Below are positions 28,090 through 36,356 of a stretch of 64,000 nucleotides of DNA, in pieces. Each line of letters begins with the position of its first letter. The first letter of the stretch is position 1. The stretch is from NCBI RefSeq assembly GCF_030410395.1, contig NZ_JAUHHF010000001.1, forward strand, positions 62,001-126,000. The letters are read 5' to 3'. Source of the stretch: Zwartia panacis. Its GTDB lineage: Bacteria > Pseudomonadota > Gammaproteobacteria > Burkholderiales > Burkholderiaceae_B. The translations under genes were made by a program, and so were the position numbers. The notes under the pieces are model-generated. The model was not told where the DNA came from and ran no database searches. It saw nothing but the letters and a program-made list of their open reading frames with translations.

Positions 28090-29115
28090 ATGATCAAACG
28101 CGTACTGACTTCCCTGACCGCCGGCCTCGCCATGAGTGTTGCCGCGTTGTCCGTGCAAGCTGCCGACATTACCGGCGCAGGTGCCACGTTTCCTTATCCG
28201 ATCTTCGCCAAATGGGCGGAAGTCTACAAAAAAGCAGAAAACGTCGGTTTGAACTATCAGTCGATTGGTTCCTCGGGTGGTTTGCGCCAGATTCGCGCCA
28301 AGACCGTGACTTTTGGTGCTTCTGATGCGCCGGTCAAGGGTGATCAGCTCGACAAAGACGGCATGGTCCAGTTTCCAGTGATCCTCGGTGGTGTGGTGCC
28401 GGTTGCCAACCTAGAAGGTTTCAAACCCGGCGAGCTCAGATTGACCGGTCAGCTGTTGGCCGATATTTTCATGGGCACCATCACAAAGTGGAACGACCCC
28501 AAGATTGCCGAGATCAACCCTGGAAAAACTCTTCCAAATCAGTCGATTACGGTGGTTCATCGTGCAGATGGGTCGGGCACAACCTTTATTTTCACCGACT
28601 ACCTGAACGAAGTCAGTAAGGACTGGGCAGGCAAGGTCGGCAAGGGTGCCGCAGTGAAATGGCCCGCAGCGAGCTCCGTTGGTGGCAAAGGTAATGAGGG
28701 CGTTGCGGCGAACGTGACACGCGTCAAAGGCGCAATCGGCTATGTCGAGTATGCCTACGCTAAGAAAAACAACATCAAGCACCTTCAGTTGATGAACAAA
28801 GATGGCAAATACGTCAATCCGAGCGAGGCCACCTTTGCCGCTGCCGCAGCAGGTGCCGACTGGTTTAGCGTACCGGGCATGGGTATTTCCCTGGTTGAGC
28901 AAAAAGGCGAAGCCGCCTGGCCCATCACAGGTGCTTCCTTTGTCCTGATGTACAAAGAGCCGACTGACAAGCAAGCCTCTAAAGACGTGATCAAGTTCTT
29001 CTCCTGGGCGTTCAAAGATGGCAAGCAGCTCGCGCTGGATCTGGACTATGTGCCGTTGCCAGATGTCTTGACTTCGGCCATCGCTCAAAAGGTCTGGTCA
29101 CAGATCAAGCACTAA
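28090..29115 (+). CDS. pstS: Phosphate ABC transporter periplasmic binding protein
   Basis: High-affinity phosphate receptor of the Pst importer. A signal peptide (VLTSLTAGLAMSVAALSVQA|A) precedes the mature start DITGAGATFPYPIFAKWAE, a family signature. The phosphate-binding segments FGASDAPVKGDQL, VVHRADGSGTTFIFTDYL and the SSVGGKGNEGVAANV loop are all present. The 341-residue length is typical. The gene is separated from pstC by 90 bases containing a stable hairpin, which may raise pstS mRNA relative to the rest of the operon. Confidence 0.97.
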   Translation: MIKRVLTSLTAGLAMSVAALSVQAADITGAGATFPYPIFAKWAEVYKKAENVGLNYQSIGSSGGLRQIRAKTVTFGASDAPVKGDQLDKDGMVQFPVILGGVVPVANLEGFKPGELRLTGQLLADIFMGTITKWNDPKIAEINPGKTLPNQSITVVHRADGSGTTFIFTDYLNEVSKDWAGKVGKGAAVKWPAASSVGGKGNEGVAANVTRVKGAIGYVEYAYAKKNNIKHLQLMNKDGKYVNPSEATFAAAAAGADWFSVPGMGISLVEQKGEAAWPITGASFVLMYKEPTDKQASKDVIKFFSWAFKDGKQLALDLDYVPLPDVLTSAIAQKVWSQIKH

Positions 29116-29159
29116 GCTCTATCCAAACTGAGATGATGTTTCAAAGTCTCAAATCAGTC

Positions 29160-29184
29160 TGTCCAGGCCCGGTGGGTCTGGACA
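29160..29184 (+). promoter_or_regulatory. Stable hairpin between pstS and pstC
   Basis: TGTCCAGGCCC (29160-29170) pairs over 11 bases (one G-U) with GGGTCTGGACA (29174-29184), leaving only a three-base loop. It has no U tract, so it is more likely an mRNA 3'-end protector or processing site that lets pstS be expressed above pstCAB than a full terminator. Confidence 0.75.
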
Positions 29185-29205
29185 TTCGGTTCTAAGGAGT
29201 AGTAG

Positions 29206-30192
29206 ATGGGTACGCCCCCAACGACGAGCGGCATGTTGGACCCACGCATGATGGCGGTGGTCAAAAAGCAGCGTATTCAGGACTTTTTTTTCCATAAAGT
29301 CACCATGTTGTTTGCCGTGCTGGTGCTAGTCGCGCTTGCAGGCATTCTGGTCTCGCTGATGATCAGTGCATGGCCAGCATTCAAAAAATTTGGAATCGAC
29401 TTCATCTGGACCGTTGAATGGGACATCATCAACGAGGACTTTGGAGCCGCGATCGCGATTTATGGCACGCTCGTGAGCTCAGCGATTGCCTTGTTAATCG
29501 CCGTGCCGTTGGCATTCGGTATTGCGTTGTTTCTAACTGAAATGTGTCCGGTCTGGTTACGTCGCCCGCTGGGTACGGCCATCGAGTTGCTCGCTGCGGT
29601 GCCTTCGATCATCTACGGCATGTTCGGACTGTTTATTTTTGCGCCGTTGTTTGCTCAATACGGCCAGCCGGCTTTGCAATCCACGCTCGGTCAAATGCCC
29701 ATCATCGGACCTTTGTTCGGAGGGGCGATGAACGGCATCGGTCTTCTGGCCGCCGGTATTATTCTGGCGTTCATGGTGCTGCCCTTTATCGCTGCCGTGA
29801 TGCGCGATGTGTTCGCCATCGTGCCACCGATCTTGCGCGAGTCTGCTTATGGCTTGGGCTGTACGACTTGGGAAGTGGTGCGTTACATCGTGTTGCCCTA
29901 CACCCAAAAGGGTGTGATCGGCGGCATCATGCTGGGCTTGGGACGCGCGTTGGGCGAGACGATGGCGGTGACCTTCGTGATTGGTAACTCACAGCGCATC
30001 AGCGAATCTTTGTTTGCGCCAGGTACCTCGATTGCCTCCACACTGGCTAATGAGTTTGGCGAGGCAGATGACTTCCACCTTTCGACCTTATTTGCACTCG
30101 GCTTTCTCTTGTTCGTCATTACTTTTATCGTGCTGGCTCTGGCCAAAATCATGATTTTGCGAACTGAAAAAGCCCAAGGGGCCAAAACATGA
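29206..30192 (+). CDS. pstC: Phosphate ABC transporter permease PstC
   Basis: Inner-membrane permease of the Pst system. The 328 residues contain at least six hydrophobic segments and the PstC signature [28 protein letters not shown], and the EAA-like loop REAA-type sequence [23 protein letters not shown] near 210. [16 protein letters not shown] is another family landmark. AAGGAG precedes the ATG by about seven bases. Its stop overlaps the pstA start by four bases. Confidence 0.96.
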   Translation: MGTPPTTSGMLDPRMMAVVKKQRIQDFFFHKVTMLFAVLVLVALAGILVSLMISAWPAFKKFGIDFIWTVEWDIINEDFGAAIAIYGTLVSSAIALLIAVPLAFGIALFLTEMCPVWLRRPLGTAIELLAAVPSIIYGMFGLFIFAPLFAQYGQPALQSTLGQMPIIGPLFGGAMNGIGLLAAGIILAFMVLPFIAAVMRDVFAIVPPILRESAYGLGCTTWEVVRYIVLPYTQKGVIGGIMLGLGRALGETMAVTFVIGNSQRISESLFAPGTSIASTLANEFGEADDFHLSTLFALGFLLFVITFIVLALAKIMILRTEKAQGAKT

Positions 30193-31040
30193 TGAATCCA
30201 AACATCTATCGTCGTCGCAAGTTCGTCAATACCCTCGGTCTATCACTGTCCATGTTTGCCATGGGCCTGGGATTGTTCGTCTTGCTCTGGATTTTATTTA
30301 TCCTTTTTAAAAATGGCTTCGCGGGTCTAAGCGTCGCAATTTTCACGGAATCCACCCCGGCGCCCGGTTCAGAAGGTGGTGGTCTGGCCAACGCAATTGT
30401 CGGCAGCCTCATGATGATTGGAGTCAGTGCATTGATCAGCACGCCGATCGGGATTTTCGCCGGCGTCTATCTGGCTGAATTCGGCGATGGCAACAAGCTG
30501 GCTTCGGTCACCCGCTTTGTGACTGACATTATGTTGTCCGCGCCATCGATTGTGCTCGGGTTGTTTGTCTATGCTGTGTTGGTTGCACAGGTTAAGCACT
30601 TCTCGGGCTGGGCGGGATCTTTCGCGCTTTCCCTGATCGCGATTCCCGTGGTGTTGCGCACGACAGAAAATATGCTGCGTCTGGTGCCAGGAAGTTTGCG
30701 AGAGGCTGCTTTCGCGCTGGGTGCGCCTCGCTGGAAAGTGACAAACTATGTGACCTTGCGTGCGGCGCGCGCAGGCGTCATGACCGGTTTGCTTCTTGCG
30801 TTGGCGCGTATCAGCGGAGAGACGGCTCCCTTGCTCTTTACAGCGCTGAATAACCAATTTTTCTCGACCAACATGAACGCACCGCTGGCGAATTTACCTG
30901 TGGTGATTTTCCAGTTTGCGATGAGTCCCTATGACAACTGGGTCAGTCTGGCATGGGCGGGCGCCTTGCTCATCACGCTGACCGTACTTGTACTGAATAT
31001 CATTGCGCGCGTTGTGTTCCGCGACCGCACTGTTGGTTAA
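30189..31040 (+). CDS. pstA: Phosphate ABC transporter permease PstA
   Basis: Second membrane permease. Six transmembrane segments are visible in 283 residues. Landmarks are [42 protein letters not shown], the EAA loop [24 protein letters not shown] near 175, and [14 protein letters not shown]. The ATGA overlap with pstC indicates coupled translation; two adjacent ATG codons make the start uncertain by one residue. pstB follows after 15 bases. Confidence 0.96.
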   Translation: MMNPNIYRRRKFVNTLGLSLSMFAMGLGLFVLLWILFILFKNGFAGLSVAIFTESTPAPGSEGGGLANAIVGSLMMIGVSALISTPIGIFAGVYLAEFGDGNKLASVTRFVTDIMLSAPSIVLGLFVYAVLVAQVKHFSGWAGSFALSLIAIPVVLRTTENMLRLVPGSLREAAFALGAPRWKVTNYVTLRAARAGVMTGLLLALARISGETAPLLFTALNNQFFSTNMNAPLANLPVVIFQFAMSPYDNWVSLAWAGALLITLTVLVLNIIARVVFRDRTVG

Positions 31041-31055
31041 CTTTCTGGATCTTTT

Positions 31056-31838
31056 ATGAATAATAAAGCTACTGCCGCGCCGTTGAAGAATGCCCTCGAG
31101 GTGCGCGGTCTGAACTTTTTCTACGGAAAATTCCAGGGTCTGAAAAATATTGATCTGGATATCGCCGAGCATCGCGTGACCGCTTTTATCGGTCCATCTG
31201 GTTGCGGTAAATCAACGCTCCTGCGCGCGCTCAATCGTATGTATAGCCTCTATCCTGGTCAGCGCGCCGAGGGCGAAGTCAATTTCTACGGTGAAAATAT
31301 CCTTGATCCGAAACAGGATCTGAATATGCTGCGTGCCAGGATCGGCATGGTGTTCCAAAAGCCGACACCCTTTCCCATGTCGATCTATGACAACGTTGCC
31401 TTTGGCGTACGCTTGTATGAGAACTTGAGCAAAGCCGATATGGACGCCCGAGTTGAGTGGGCCCTGACCAAGGGTGCGCTGTGGAACGAGGTGAAAGACA
31501 AGCTCAATCAGAGCGGTCTATCCCTTTCGGGTGGTCAGCAACAACGCTTGTGCATTGCCCGTTCGGTCGCGGTCAAACCTTCGGTGATTTTGTTCGATGA
31601 GCCAACCTCGGCGCTCGACCCCATTTCGACTGGCAAAATCGAAGAGTTGCTCCATGAGCTGAAATCCGAATACACCGTCGCGATCGTCACGCACAATATG
31701 CAGCAGGCCGCCCGGGTCTCGGATTTCACTGCTTTTATGTATTTGGGCGAGCTCGTGGAGTTTGGTCAGACAGACAAGATTTTCGTCAAACCCAAGCGTA
31801 AGGAAACCGAGGATTACATTACCGGCCGTTTTGGCTGA
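31056..31838 (+). CDS. pstB: Phosphate ABC transporter ATPase PstB
   Basis: ATPase of the phosphate importer. It has Walker [10 protein letters not shown] near residues 46-54, the PstB-specific insert [41 protein letters not shown], the [14 protein letters not shown] signature near 152 and Walker [13 protein letters not shown] near 172. The C-terminus ends [11 protein letters not shown], as in E. coli. In most relatives phoU, phoB and phoR follow; here a tRNA-Pro gene starts 31 bases after the stop codon and no phoU is in the window. Confidence 0.97.
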   Translation: MNNKATAAPLKNALEVRGLNFFYGKFQGLKNIDLDIAEHRVTAFIGPSGCGKSTLLRALNRMYSLYPGQRAEGEVNFYGENILDPKQDLNMLRARIGMVFQKPTPFPMSIYDNVAFGVRLYENLSKADMDARVEWALTKGALWNEVKDKLNQSGLSLSGGQQQRLCIARSVAVKPSVILFDEPTSALDPISTGKIEELLHELKSEYTVAIVTHNMQQAARVSDFTAFMYLGELVEFGQTDKIFVKPKRKETEDYITGRFG

Positions 31839-31859
31839 TTTCCAAATTTCTGGTATATT
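31831..31859 (+). promoter_or_regulatory. Promoter of the tRNA-Pro gene
   Basis: TTGGCT (31831-31836) and TATATT (31854-31859) are spaced by 17 bases, and the tRNA begins 10 bases after the -10. The -35 element overlaps the last codons of pstB, so tRNA expression need not depend on the pst operon. Confidence 0.65.
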
Positions 31860-31868
31860 GTCGGTCTT

Positions 31869-31945
31869 CGGGGCGTAGCGCAGCCTGGTAGCGCATCTGC
31901 TTTGGGAGCAGAGGGTCGTGAGTTCGAATCCCACCGCCCCGACCA
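31869..31945 (+). tRNA. tRNA-Pro (anticodon UGG)
   Basis: A complete cloverleaf: acceptor stem CGGGGCG pairs with CGCCCCG, then discriminator A and encoded CCA. The D arm contains AGCGCAGCCTGGTAGCGC, the anticodon loop TTTGGGA has TGG at 31903-31905, and the T arm has GTTCGAATC. Length is 77 bases. Confidence 0.97.
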
Positions 31946-31953
31946 GTCATACC

Positions 31954-31992
31954 AACGGGTTACAGATCAAAAGTCTGTAACCCGTTTTTTTT
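31954..31992 (+). terminator. Intrinsic terminator after tRNA-Pro
   Basis: AACGGGTTACAGA (31954-31966) pairs perfectly with TCTGTAACCCGTT (31974-31986) and is followed by a T run to 31992. It ends nine bases after the tRNA CCA, so it closes the tRNA transcript and possibly the pst operon. Confidence 0.95.
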
Positions 31993-32129
31993 AGTAAGCA
32001 AACCTTACCCGTACACAAATTTAAAGGTTCGTCTGGCTCGAGTTCGATTTGTCATTCCGAACCCAAGTTATTTTCCCTTTTCGCATGTCAAGTAGCGTTT
32101 GATCTACCGACCACGCAAACGATTAGGAT

Positions 32130-32276
32130 TTAAAACTTGGTACGAAGTATTTCACCAGTCCTTGAACAGTCTCGCATTTCGTATTTGAATGTGTAGATAC
32201 ATTTCGGTGATGGCGTGATCAAGGCCTCTCCAACAAGCATTTTCATCACATCCAAAGGACGTTCTAGCCCGCTCAT
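32130..32276 (-). CDS. Short hypothetical ORF coupled to the glycosyltransferase (possibly truncated gene)
   Basis: This 48-codon ORF starts with an ATG that overlaps the glycosyltransferase stop codon as ATGA, the usual sign of translational coupling in a gene cluster. The product (starting MSGLERPLDVMKMLVGEALI) resembles nothing I recognise. It could be the N-terminal stub of a once longer surface-polysaccharide gene whose remainder was lost, or a chance ORF. The 135 bases between it and the tRNA-Pro terminator hold no other feature I can identify. Confidence 0.35.
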   Translation of the reverse strand: MSGLERPLDVMKMLVGEALITPSPKCIYTFKYEMRDCSRTGEILRTKF

Positions 32277-33604
32277 CGATTCGTCTTCGTGGGAAGCAAT
32301 GCATGGATCATTTGCTCCACGCTTTGCTTCCATGTGTTGTACTGAATGGCGTCGCTCTTGATGTGCGTACCGGCTTGGAATGCTTCCATCCAAGCCGCAA
32401 TAGCCTCAGCCGTATCTTGCGTGCTTTCGCCTTTGAAATACGTGGCTGCCTGGCCGGCAACTTCTCTAAATACAGGTATGTCACGCAATAAGACGGGTAA
32501 GCCGTGTTTCGCGGCTTCGATAATGGGTAGTCCAAAACCCTCCCCCTCGCTTGCGACAATTAGGCAAGCACTTGCGGCATATAACTGTTCCAGAGACTCA
32601 TCGCTTACCCCTTCAAGCCAAAAAAGGCGTTGACCGAACTCAGGATGGTTATGTAAAGCTAATATGAGCGCATCGATATTCCAGCCCGCCTTGCCAACAA
32701 TGACGAGATTTGTCTGTTTGCCTTCACGCCAAAGTTCAGTAAAAGCATTAAGAATTAGTCCGTAACCTTTACGAGGCTCTAATGTGCTGACCATTAAAAA
32801 TGTTGGACGCTGACGAAGTAACTGAAGAAATCCTGCGTGATCAGGAAGAAGACCTTTAGTCGGTGCCGAATGTTGAATATCAGCGCCTAAATGGAAATAA
32901 TCAATACGGAAATCTGGCGAAGGGTTCAGATTGTTGGCGTTGAGCCATTGGCGATATTGATTCGCAACAGTTTGTGAGATACATATGACACCGTCGAATT
33001 GACTTAAGGTTTTGAGCCAACGCGAATGAAACGCTTCGCTTGAGGGTGTGAAATATTGGGGAAATTGAACGGGAAGTAAGTCATAAATGACGAAACAAAC
33101 CTTAACCCCCTCGTTTCTAATAGCAGATAAGTACTCGGCTTCTCTCAGGGTGGCCGTGCATGCGAAATCCAACCCCAAAAATATATCGCCCTTGCAAATG
33201 GAAATTGTGTGTAGCCCAGAGCTTTTGGTCAAGGAAAAGGACTGATCTATACCGGTAGATAATTGCGCGGGTCGATAGCCAAAATGTGGATCTGCATAAA
33301 CGGGTTGGATGGCATATCCGGCGGGTGGCTGTTGCTGCAATTCAAGCAAAATACTACGTACGACGCGTTGTATACCCGTTTTGTGATCTTCCAACACTAA
33401 AAACGATACGTCAACAAAAAGCATGTTGGTGCAAGAGGGATCTCGATGATGAATCACGCGCTGCTTAGAAGCAAACAAGTCAAAGAGTAAGACTTGTACT
33501 TTGCGGACAACAATGTCGATTGCTGGGAATTTTTTAGCGACGGATTTGAATGCTCGCTTAAGGGGATCGCTCGTTAAAAGATCGTATATACGTCTTGCAA
33601 ACAT
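32273..33604 (-). CDS. Glycosyltransferase family 4 protein
   Basis: The 443-residue protein has the GT-B retaining fold markers of family GT4: a C-terminal half with LMVSTLEPRKGYGLILNAF near 265, LVIVGKAGWN, WLEGVSDESLEQLYAAS and ASEGEGFGLPIIEAA near 345 (the E-x7-E nucleotide-sugar site). The N-terminal half contains VDVSFLVLEDHKTGIQRVVR, often seen in mannosyl- or rhamnosyltransferases of O-antigen clusters. AGAGGTC before ATG 33604 supports the start. It has no polysaccharide neighbours and is AT-richer than the flanks, so it looks acquired or left over from a larger cluster. Sugar donor unknown. Confidence 0.88.
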   Translation of the reverse strand: MFARRIYDLLTSDPLKRAFKSVAKKFPAIDIVVRKVQVLLFDLFASKQRVIHHRDPSCTNMLFVDVSFLVLEDHKTGIQRVVRSILLELQQQPPAGYAIQPVYADPHFGYRPAQLSTGIDQSFSLTKSSGLHTISICKGDIFLGLDFACTATLREAEYLSAIRNEGVKVCFVIYDLLPVQFPQYFTPSSEAFHSRWLKTLSQFDGVICISQTVANQYRQWLNANNLNPSPDFRIDYFHLGADIQHSAPTKGLLPDHAGFLQLLRQRPTFLMVSTLEPRKGYGLILNAFTELWREGKQTNLVIVGKAGWNIDALILALHNHPEFGQRLFWLEGVSDESLEQLYAASACLIVASEGEGFGLPIIEAAKHGLPVLLRDIPVFREVAGQAATYFKGESTQDTAEAIAAWMEAFQAGTHIKSDAIQYNTWKQSVEQMIHALLPTKTNR

Positions 33605-33736
33605 TCATTGACCTCTATCTGCCTAGATTAAGCGTTACCCTACAATCGGGGTCTAGTTAAATATTCAACACCTAAGATCCGAATTTGCCGCTGCGGGCAA
33701 CTTTTACATGCAGAAAGGGTTGGCCTTTGGGTAAAG

Positions 33737-33785
33737 AAAAAAGCTCTACGAAAAACACAAGTTTGTGTTGGCTAAGGGCTTTTTT
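33737..33785. terminator. Large bidirectional hairpin terminator
   Basis: AAAAAAGCTCT (33737-33747) pairs over 11 bases (one U-G) with AGGGCTTTTTT (33775-33785), and an inner hairpin AACACAA/TTGTGTT sits between them. A-rich and T-rich arms serve both strands. On the minus strand it lies just after the stop of the gene remnant at 33792. Confidence 0.75.
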
Positions 33786-33791
33786 AGATGA

Positions 33792-33944
33792 TCAGTTCAG
33801 TACAACTCTAAACGCAGGTCGAGTAAGTTCGCCTTCGATTGGGACCTCATACAGCTCATTTGGAAAAAGCTTGAATTTTAATAGTCGATGCTTGCCAGTA
33901 CGTTTGCTATCTGCATGACTAAGGGTTGGAGCCGCACAAAAGGG
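33792..33944 (-). pseudogene. C-terminal remnant of an unidentified gene
   Basis: Read on the minus strand, 50 codons are open from just after a TAG at 33945-33947 to a TGA at 33792-33794. The last ~33 codons read like a real protein end (LLKFKLFPNELYEVPIEGE then LTRPAFRVVLN), rich in alternating hydrophobic and charged residues. No start codon is present and the terminator at 33737 lies just beyond the stop. I do not recognise the family. A chance open frame of this length is possible. Confidence 0.35.
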
Positions 33945-34079
33945 CTATTGGTATCTTATAAAGCGAACTGGAATTAGGGTCTGTCGCGATTGGCAATTTC
34001 AATCCTTATTTGATGGATCTGCTTCATGCTAGCATGAAAATTATTAAATAAGATGGTCAGCATTTTATGCAAATTTAAG

Positions 34080-34856
34080 ATGAACACACGACTTGTTCAG
34101 TCTCATGCGGCAACCATAGAAATCTTTACAATCGGCCACGGCCCCTGGCTTGTCATCCTGCCATCACTTGGACGGGGTATTGAGGACATGCAGGATTTGG
34201 CGCGTAGCATCGCCGAGCAGGGTTTTTCCGTGTGTTTGCCCAACCCCAGGGGGATTGGGCAGAGCATCGGACCCATGGACGGTGTCAGCCTCGATGATCT
34301 GGCGGACGATATCCTGAACGTCATTGAGACCTTGACGACCGAACCGGTTGTTCTCGCTGGGCATGCATTCGGTAATTGGGTCGCGCGTAATGTTGCTACT
34401 CGTTACCCTGAGCGCGTGAAAGCGGTCGTGCTGATCGCAGCCGCGCACAATACGATCCGTCCCGAGCTGGCTCGGCACATCGATACTTGCATGGATACGC
34501 AGTTCAGTGATGAGCAGCGCTTGTCATCCTTGCAACAGGCTTTTTTTGCTCCGGGACATGATGCCCGCCCCTGGTTGGCAGGGTGGTATCCCGAAGTCGC
34601 AAAGATGCAAAGACAGGCCAGCCAAGCCTGTCCACGCCAACAGTGGTGGCATGCGGGTCAGGCACAGATCCTGGATCTTCAGGCGGGGCAGGACCCATTT
34701 GCTCCGTTGGAAACTGCATATGCCTTATCCAAGGAGCTCGGGGGCGATCGGGTTAAAGTGGTGCGTATTCAGGATGCAAGTCACGCACTTATACCTGAGC
34801 AGCCTCAGGCGGTGACAGACGCTATTGTTCAGTTTATGCAGTCCATCCATACATAA
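34080..34856 (+). CDS. Alpha/beta hydrolase-fold protein with Ala at the nucleophile position
   Basis: The fold is clear: an oxyanion strand ILPSLGRGIED, LPNPRGIGQS, the nucleophile elbow LAGHAFGNWVAR (about residue 105 from this start), an acidic residue in LDLQAGQDPFAP and the histidine in IQDASHALIPEQP. The elbow G-x-Nuc-x-G reads GHAFG, so Ala replaces the usual Ser, Asp or Cys. The protein may therefore be a non-hydrolytic binding protein, a lyase or a cofactor-free enzyme that does not need a nucleophile. The ATG at 34053 would add nine residues; 34080 better fits the fold start. It precedes a Bug-type binding protein by 36 bases, in one likely operon. Confidence 0.85.
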   Translation: MNTRLVQSHAATIEIFTIGHGPWLVILPSLGRGIEDMQDLARSIAEQGFSVCLPNPRGIGQSIGPMDGVSLDDLADDILNVIETLTTEPVVLAGHAFGNWVARNVATRYPERVKAVVLIAAAHNTIRPELARHIDTCMDTQFSDEQRLSSLQQAFFAPGHDARPWLAGWYPEVAKMQRQASQACPRQQWWHAGQAQILDLQAGQDPFAPLETAYALSKELGGDRVKVVRIQDASHALIPEQPQAVTDAIVQFMQSIHT

Positions 34857-34892
34857 AAATTAGTTTGAAAAAAATATTCGGGAGACAAAAAA

Positions 34893-35864
34893 ATGCTGGG
34901 ATTTTTAAGACGTCAGACACTCGTATTGTTCGCGATGATTGGTCTGAGTTGTCATGCTTTTGCAGCTTATCCGGACAAGCCGATTCGACTCGTTGTGCCC
35001 TTTCCGCCTGGCGGGGCGGCCGATATTATGGCCAGAGGCATGGCAGTCAAACTCGGTCAGGAGCTGGGTCAGCCAATCGTGATCGACAACCGGGGTGGGG
35101 CAGGTGGCAGCACGGCCAGCGAACTTGTCGCAAAATCTCCAGCGGATGGATACACGATCTTATTTGCCAACATGGGTACCATGGCAATCAACGTCTCCTT
35201 ATATCCAAATTTGCGCTATGACCCGGTCAAAGATTTCGCACCCGTGAGTCTGACGCACATGACTCCGCGAGTCTTGATGGTGAGTCCCAATGTGCCGGTC
35301 AACTCCATCGCTGAGCTCATCGCATTGGCTAAAAAAAATCCAGGTATGTTGAGTTATGGTTCAGCGGGGAATGGTAGTTCTAGCCACATCTCTGGCGCGC
35401 TCTTTGGCACCATGGCCGGGGTCGAAATGCTTCATGTGCCTTACAAGGGTAGCGCACCGCTTGTGACGGATTTGCTGGCAGGTCGGGTCAATATGACTTT
35501 CGACTCTTACTCCGTTTACGAGGATCATATCCGCAGCGGCAAGGTCAAAGTCTTAGGCGTGACCTCTCCCGCGCGCATGGCGGTGTTGCCCGCGGCGCCA
35601 ACAATTGCTGAGTCTGGATTGAAAGGCTACGAAGTATTGAATTGGTTGGGACTGGTTGTGCCCACCGGTACGCCGCCACAGGTGATTAAACGCTTGAATG
35701 AGGCAACGATCAAGGCCATGGCTGATCCTGAACTGCGCAAACAGCTCCTCAATTTAGGCATTGAGCCGACACACTCAACGCCAGAGGAGTTTTCGGCCTT
35801 GATTCTGGCAGAGATTCCTAAATGGAAGGCCGTTGTCAGTAGCACAGGGGCGACGAATAACTGA
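34893..35864 (+). CDS. Bug-family tripartite tricarboxylate transporter binding protein
   Basis: Bug (TctC-like) proteins are periplasmic receptors greatly expanded in Bordetella and relatives. The signal peptide ends near FAAYPDKP (cleavage after HAFA), followed by the family's PIRLVVPFPPGGAADIMAR, DNRGGAGGSTASE, YTILFANMGTMAIN and VPYKGSAPLVTDLLAGRVNMTFDS motifs. The Asp in the conserved FxPGG/AD region binds carboxylates in studied members. 323 residues is standard. GGGAGAC lies before the ATG. No TctA/TctB membrane genes are adjacent, as is usual for orphan Bug proteins. It converges with DUF934. Confidence 0.93.
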   Translation: MLGFLRRQTLVLFAMIGLSCHAFAAYPDKPIRLVVPFPPGGAADIMARGMAVKLGQELGQPIVIDNRGGAGGSTASELVAKSPADGYTILFANMGTMAINVSLYPNLRYDPVKDFAPVSLTHMTPRVLMVSPNVPVNSIAELIALAKKNPGMLSYGSAGNGSSSHISGALFGTMAGVEMLHVPYKGSAPLVTDLLAGRVNMTFDSYSVYEDHIRSGKVKVLGVTSPARMAVLPAAPTIAESGLKGYEVLNWLGLVVPTGTPPQVIKRLNEATIKAMADPELRKQLLNLGIEPTHSTPEEFSALILAEIPKWKAVVSSTGATNN

Positions 35865-35903
35865 TCATTTGAAATCAGGCTCGCCAAGCTTCAGATGGCG
35901 TCT

Positions 35904-36356
35904 TTAATGCGATCCACCGGCAGCGCTTCCATCTTGGCCGGCTTGGTAGTGCGCTGCGAAAGGGGTGAGGACAGCACTGTTGATTTTTTCGTTTGCTTTG
36001 AGCGAAAGATGGAAATGGGTGAATCCGACACGACGCAATAAAAATATTAAATCCTGAGTAATGTCCCCTGAGGCATGAAGCTCACCCTTAAAACCCGCTT
36101 CACGAAAGCGTGCGGCAAGAGAAAAACCTCTGCCATCCGTAAATTTCGGTATTCTGATTTCAAGGGCATGAACGCTGGGATGCTTTTCAATCCAGTGGTG
36201 GATTTTTTTAATGGTGTCCGTCGAGTCATCGCTCGAAATGAATGCTGCTGGATCAATCACAGCATCGCAATCTGTGAGTTTTTGAATCAAGCTTCCAGAA
36301 AGATCACAAATGAATAGATCTTGAGGATTTTGTGTGGGATCAGTCATTTTGTTCAT
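35904..36356 (-). CDS. DUF934 protein (sulfite-reductase-associated)
   Basis: DUF934 proteins sit next to cysI/cysH in many beta-proteobacteria and are presumed accessories of assimilatory sulfate reduction; their activity is not known. Conserved features visible are ALEIRIPKFTDGRGFSLAARFRE (the DGR-F-S core), GELHASGDITQDLIFLLRRVGF and the C-terminal SLKANEKI. ATG 36356 or 36347 are possible, both overlapping the end of cbiX. It is the last gene of the operon cysI-cobA-cbiX-DUF934; cysH, which usually follows, is absent here. Confidence 0.85.
   Translation of the reverse strand: MNKMTDPTQNPQDLFICDLSGSLIQKLTDCDAVIDPAAFISSDDSTDTIKKIHHWIEKHPSVHALEIRIPKFTDGRGFSLAARFREAGFKGELHASGDITQDLIFLLRRVGFTHFHLSLKANEKINSAVLTPFAAHYQAGQDGSAAGGSH

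Larger units (their letters stand above)
33605..34052. other. Intergenic stretch without an intact gene
   Basis: About 450 AT-rich bases between the glycosyltransferase and the hydrolase. It contains the start region of the glycosyltransferase, a large bidirectional hairpin (33737-33785) and a minus-strand open segment that looks like the end of a lost gene (33792-33944). The remaining ~100 bases before 34053 show no coding signal; they probably carry the hydrolase promoter, which I cannot place. Confidence 0.6.

Noticed and set aside
33685-33918. Plus-strand 77-codon ORF
   Set aside because: It overlaps the terminator and the minus-strand remnant, and its translation has no recognisable pattern.
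33960-34052. Insertion-sequence end near GGGTCTGTCGC
   Set aside because: The sequence resembles some IS ends, but no matching inverted repeat or target duplication is found in the patch.
31869-34052. An integrated element using tRNA-Pro as attachment site
   Set aside because: No integrase is present and no copy of the tRNA 3' end lies at the other side of the patch.
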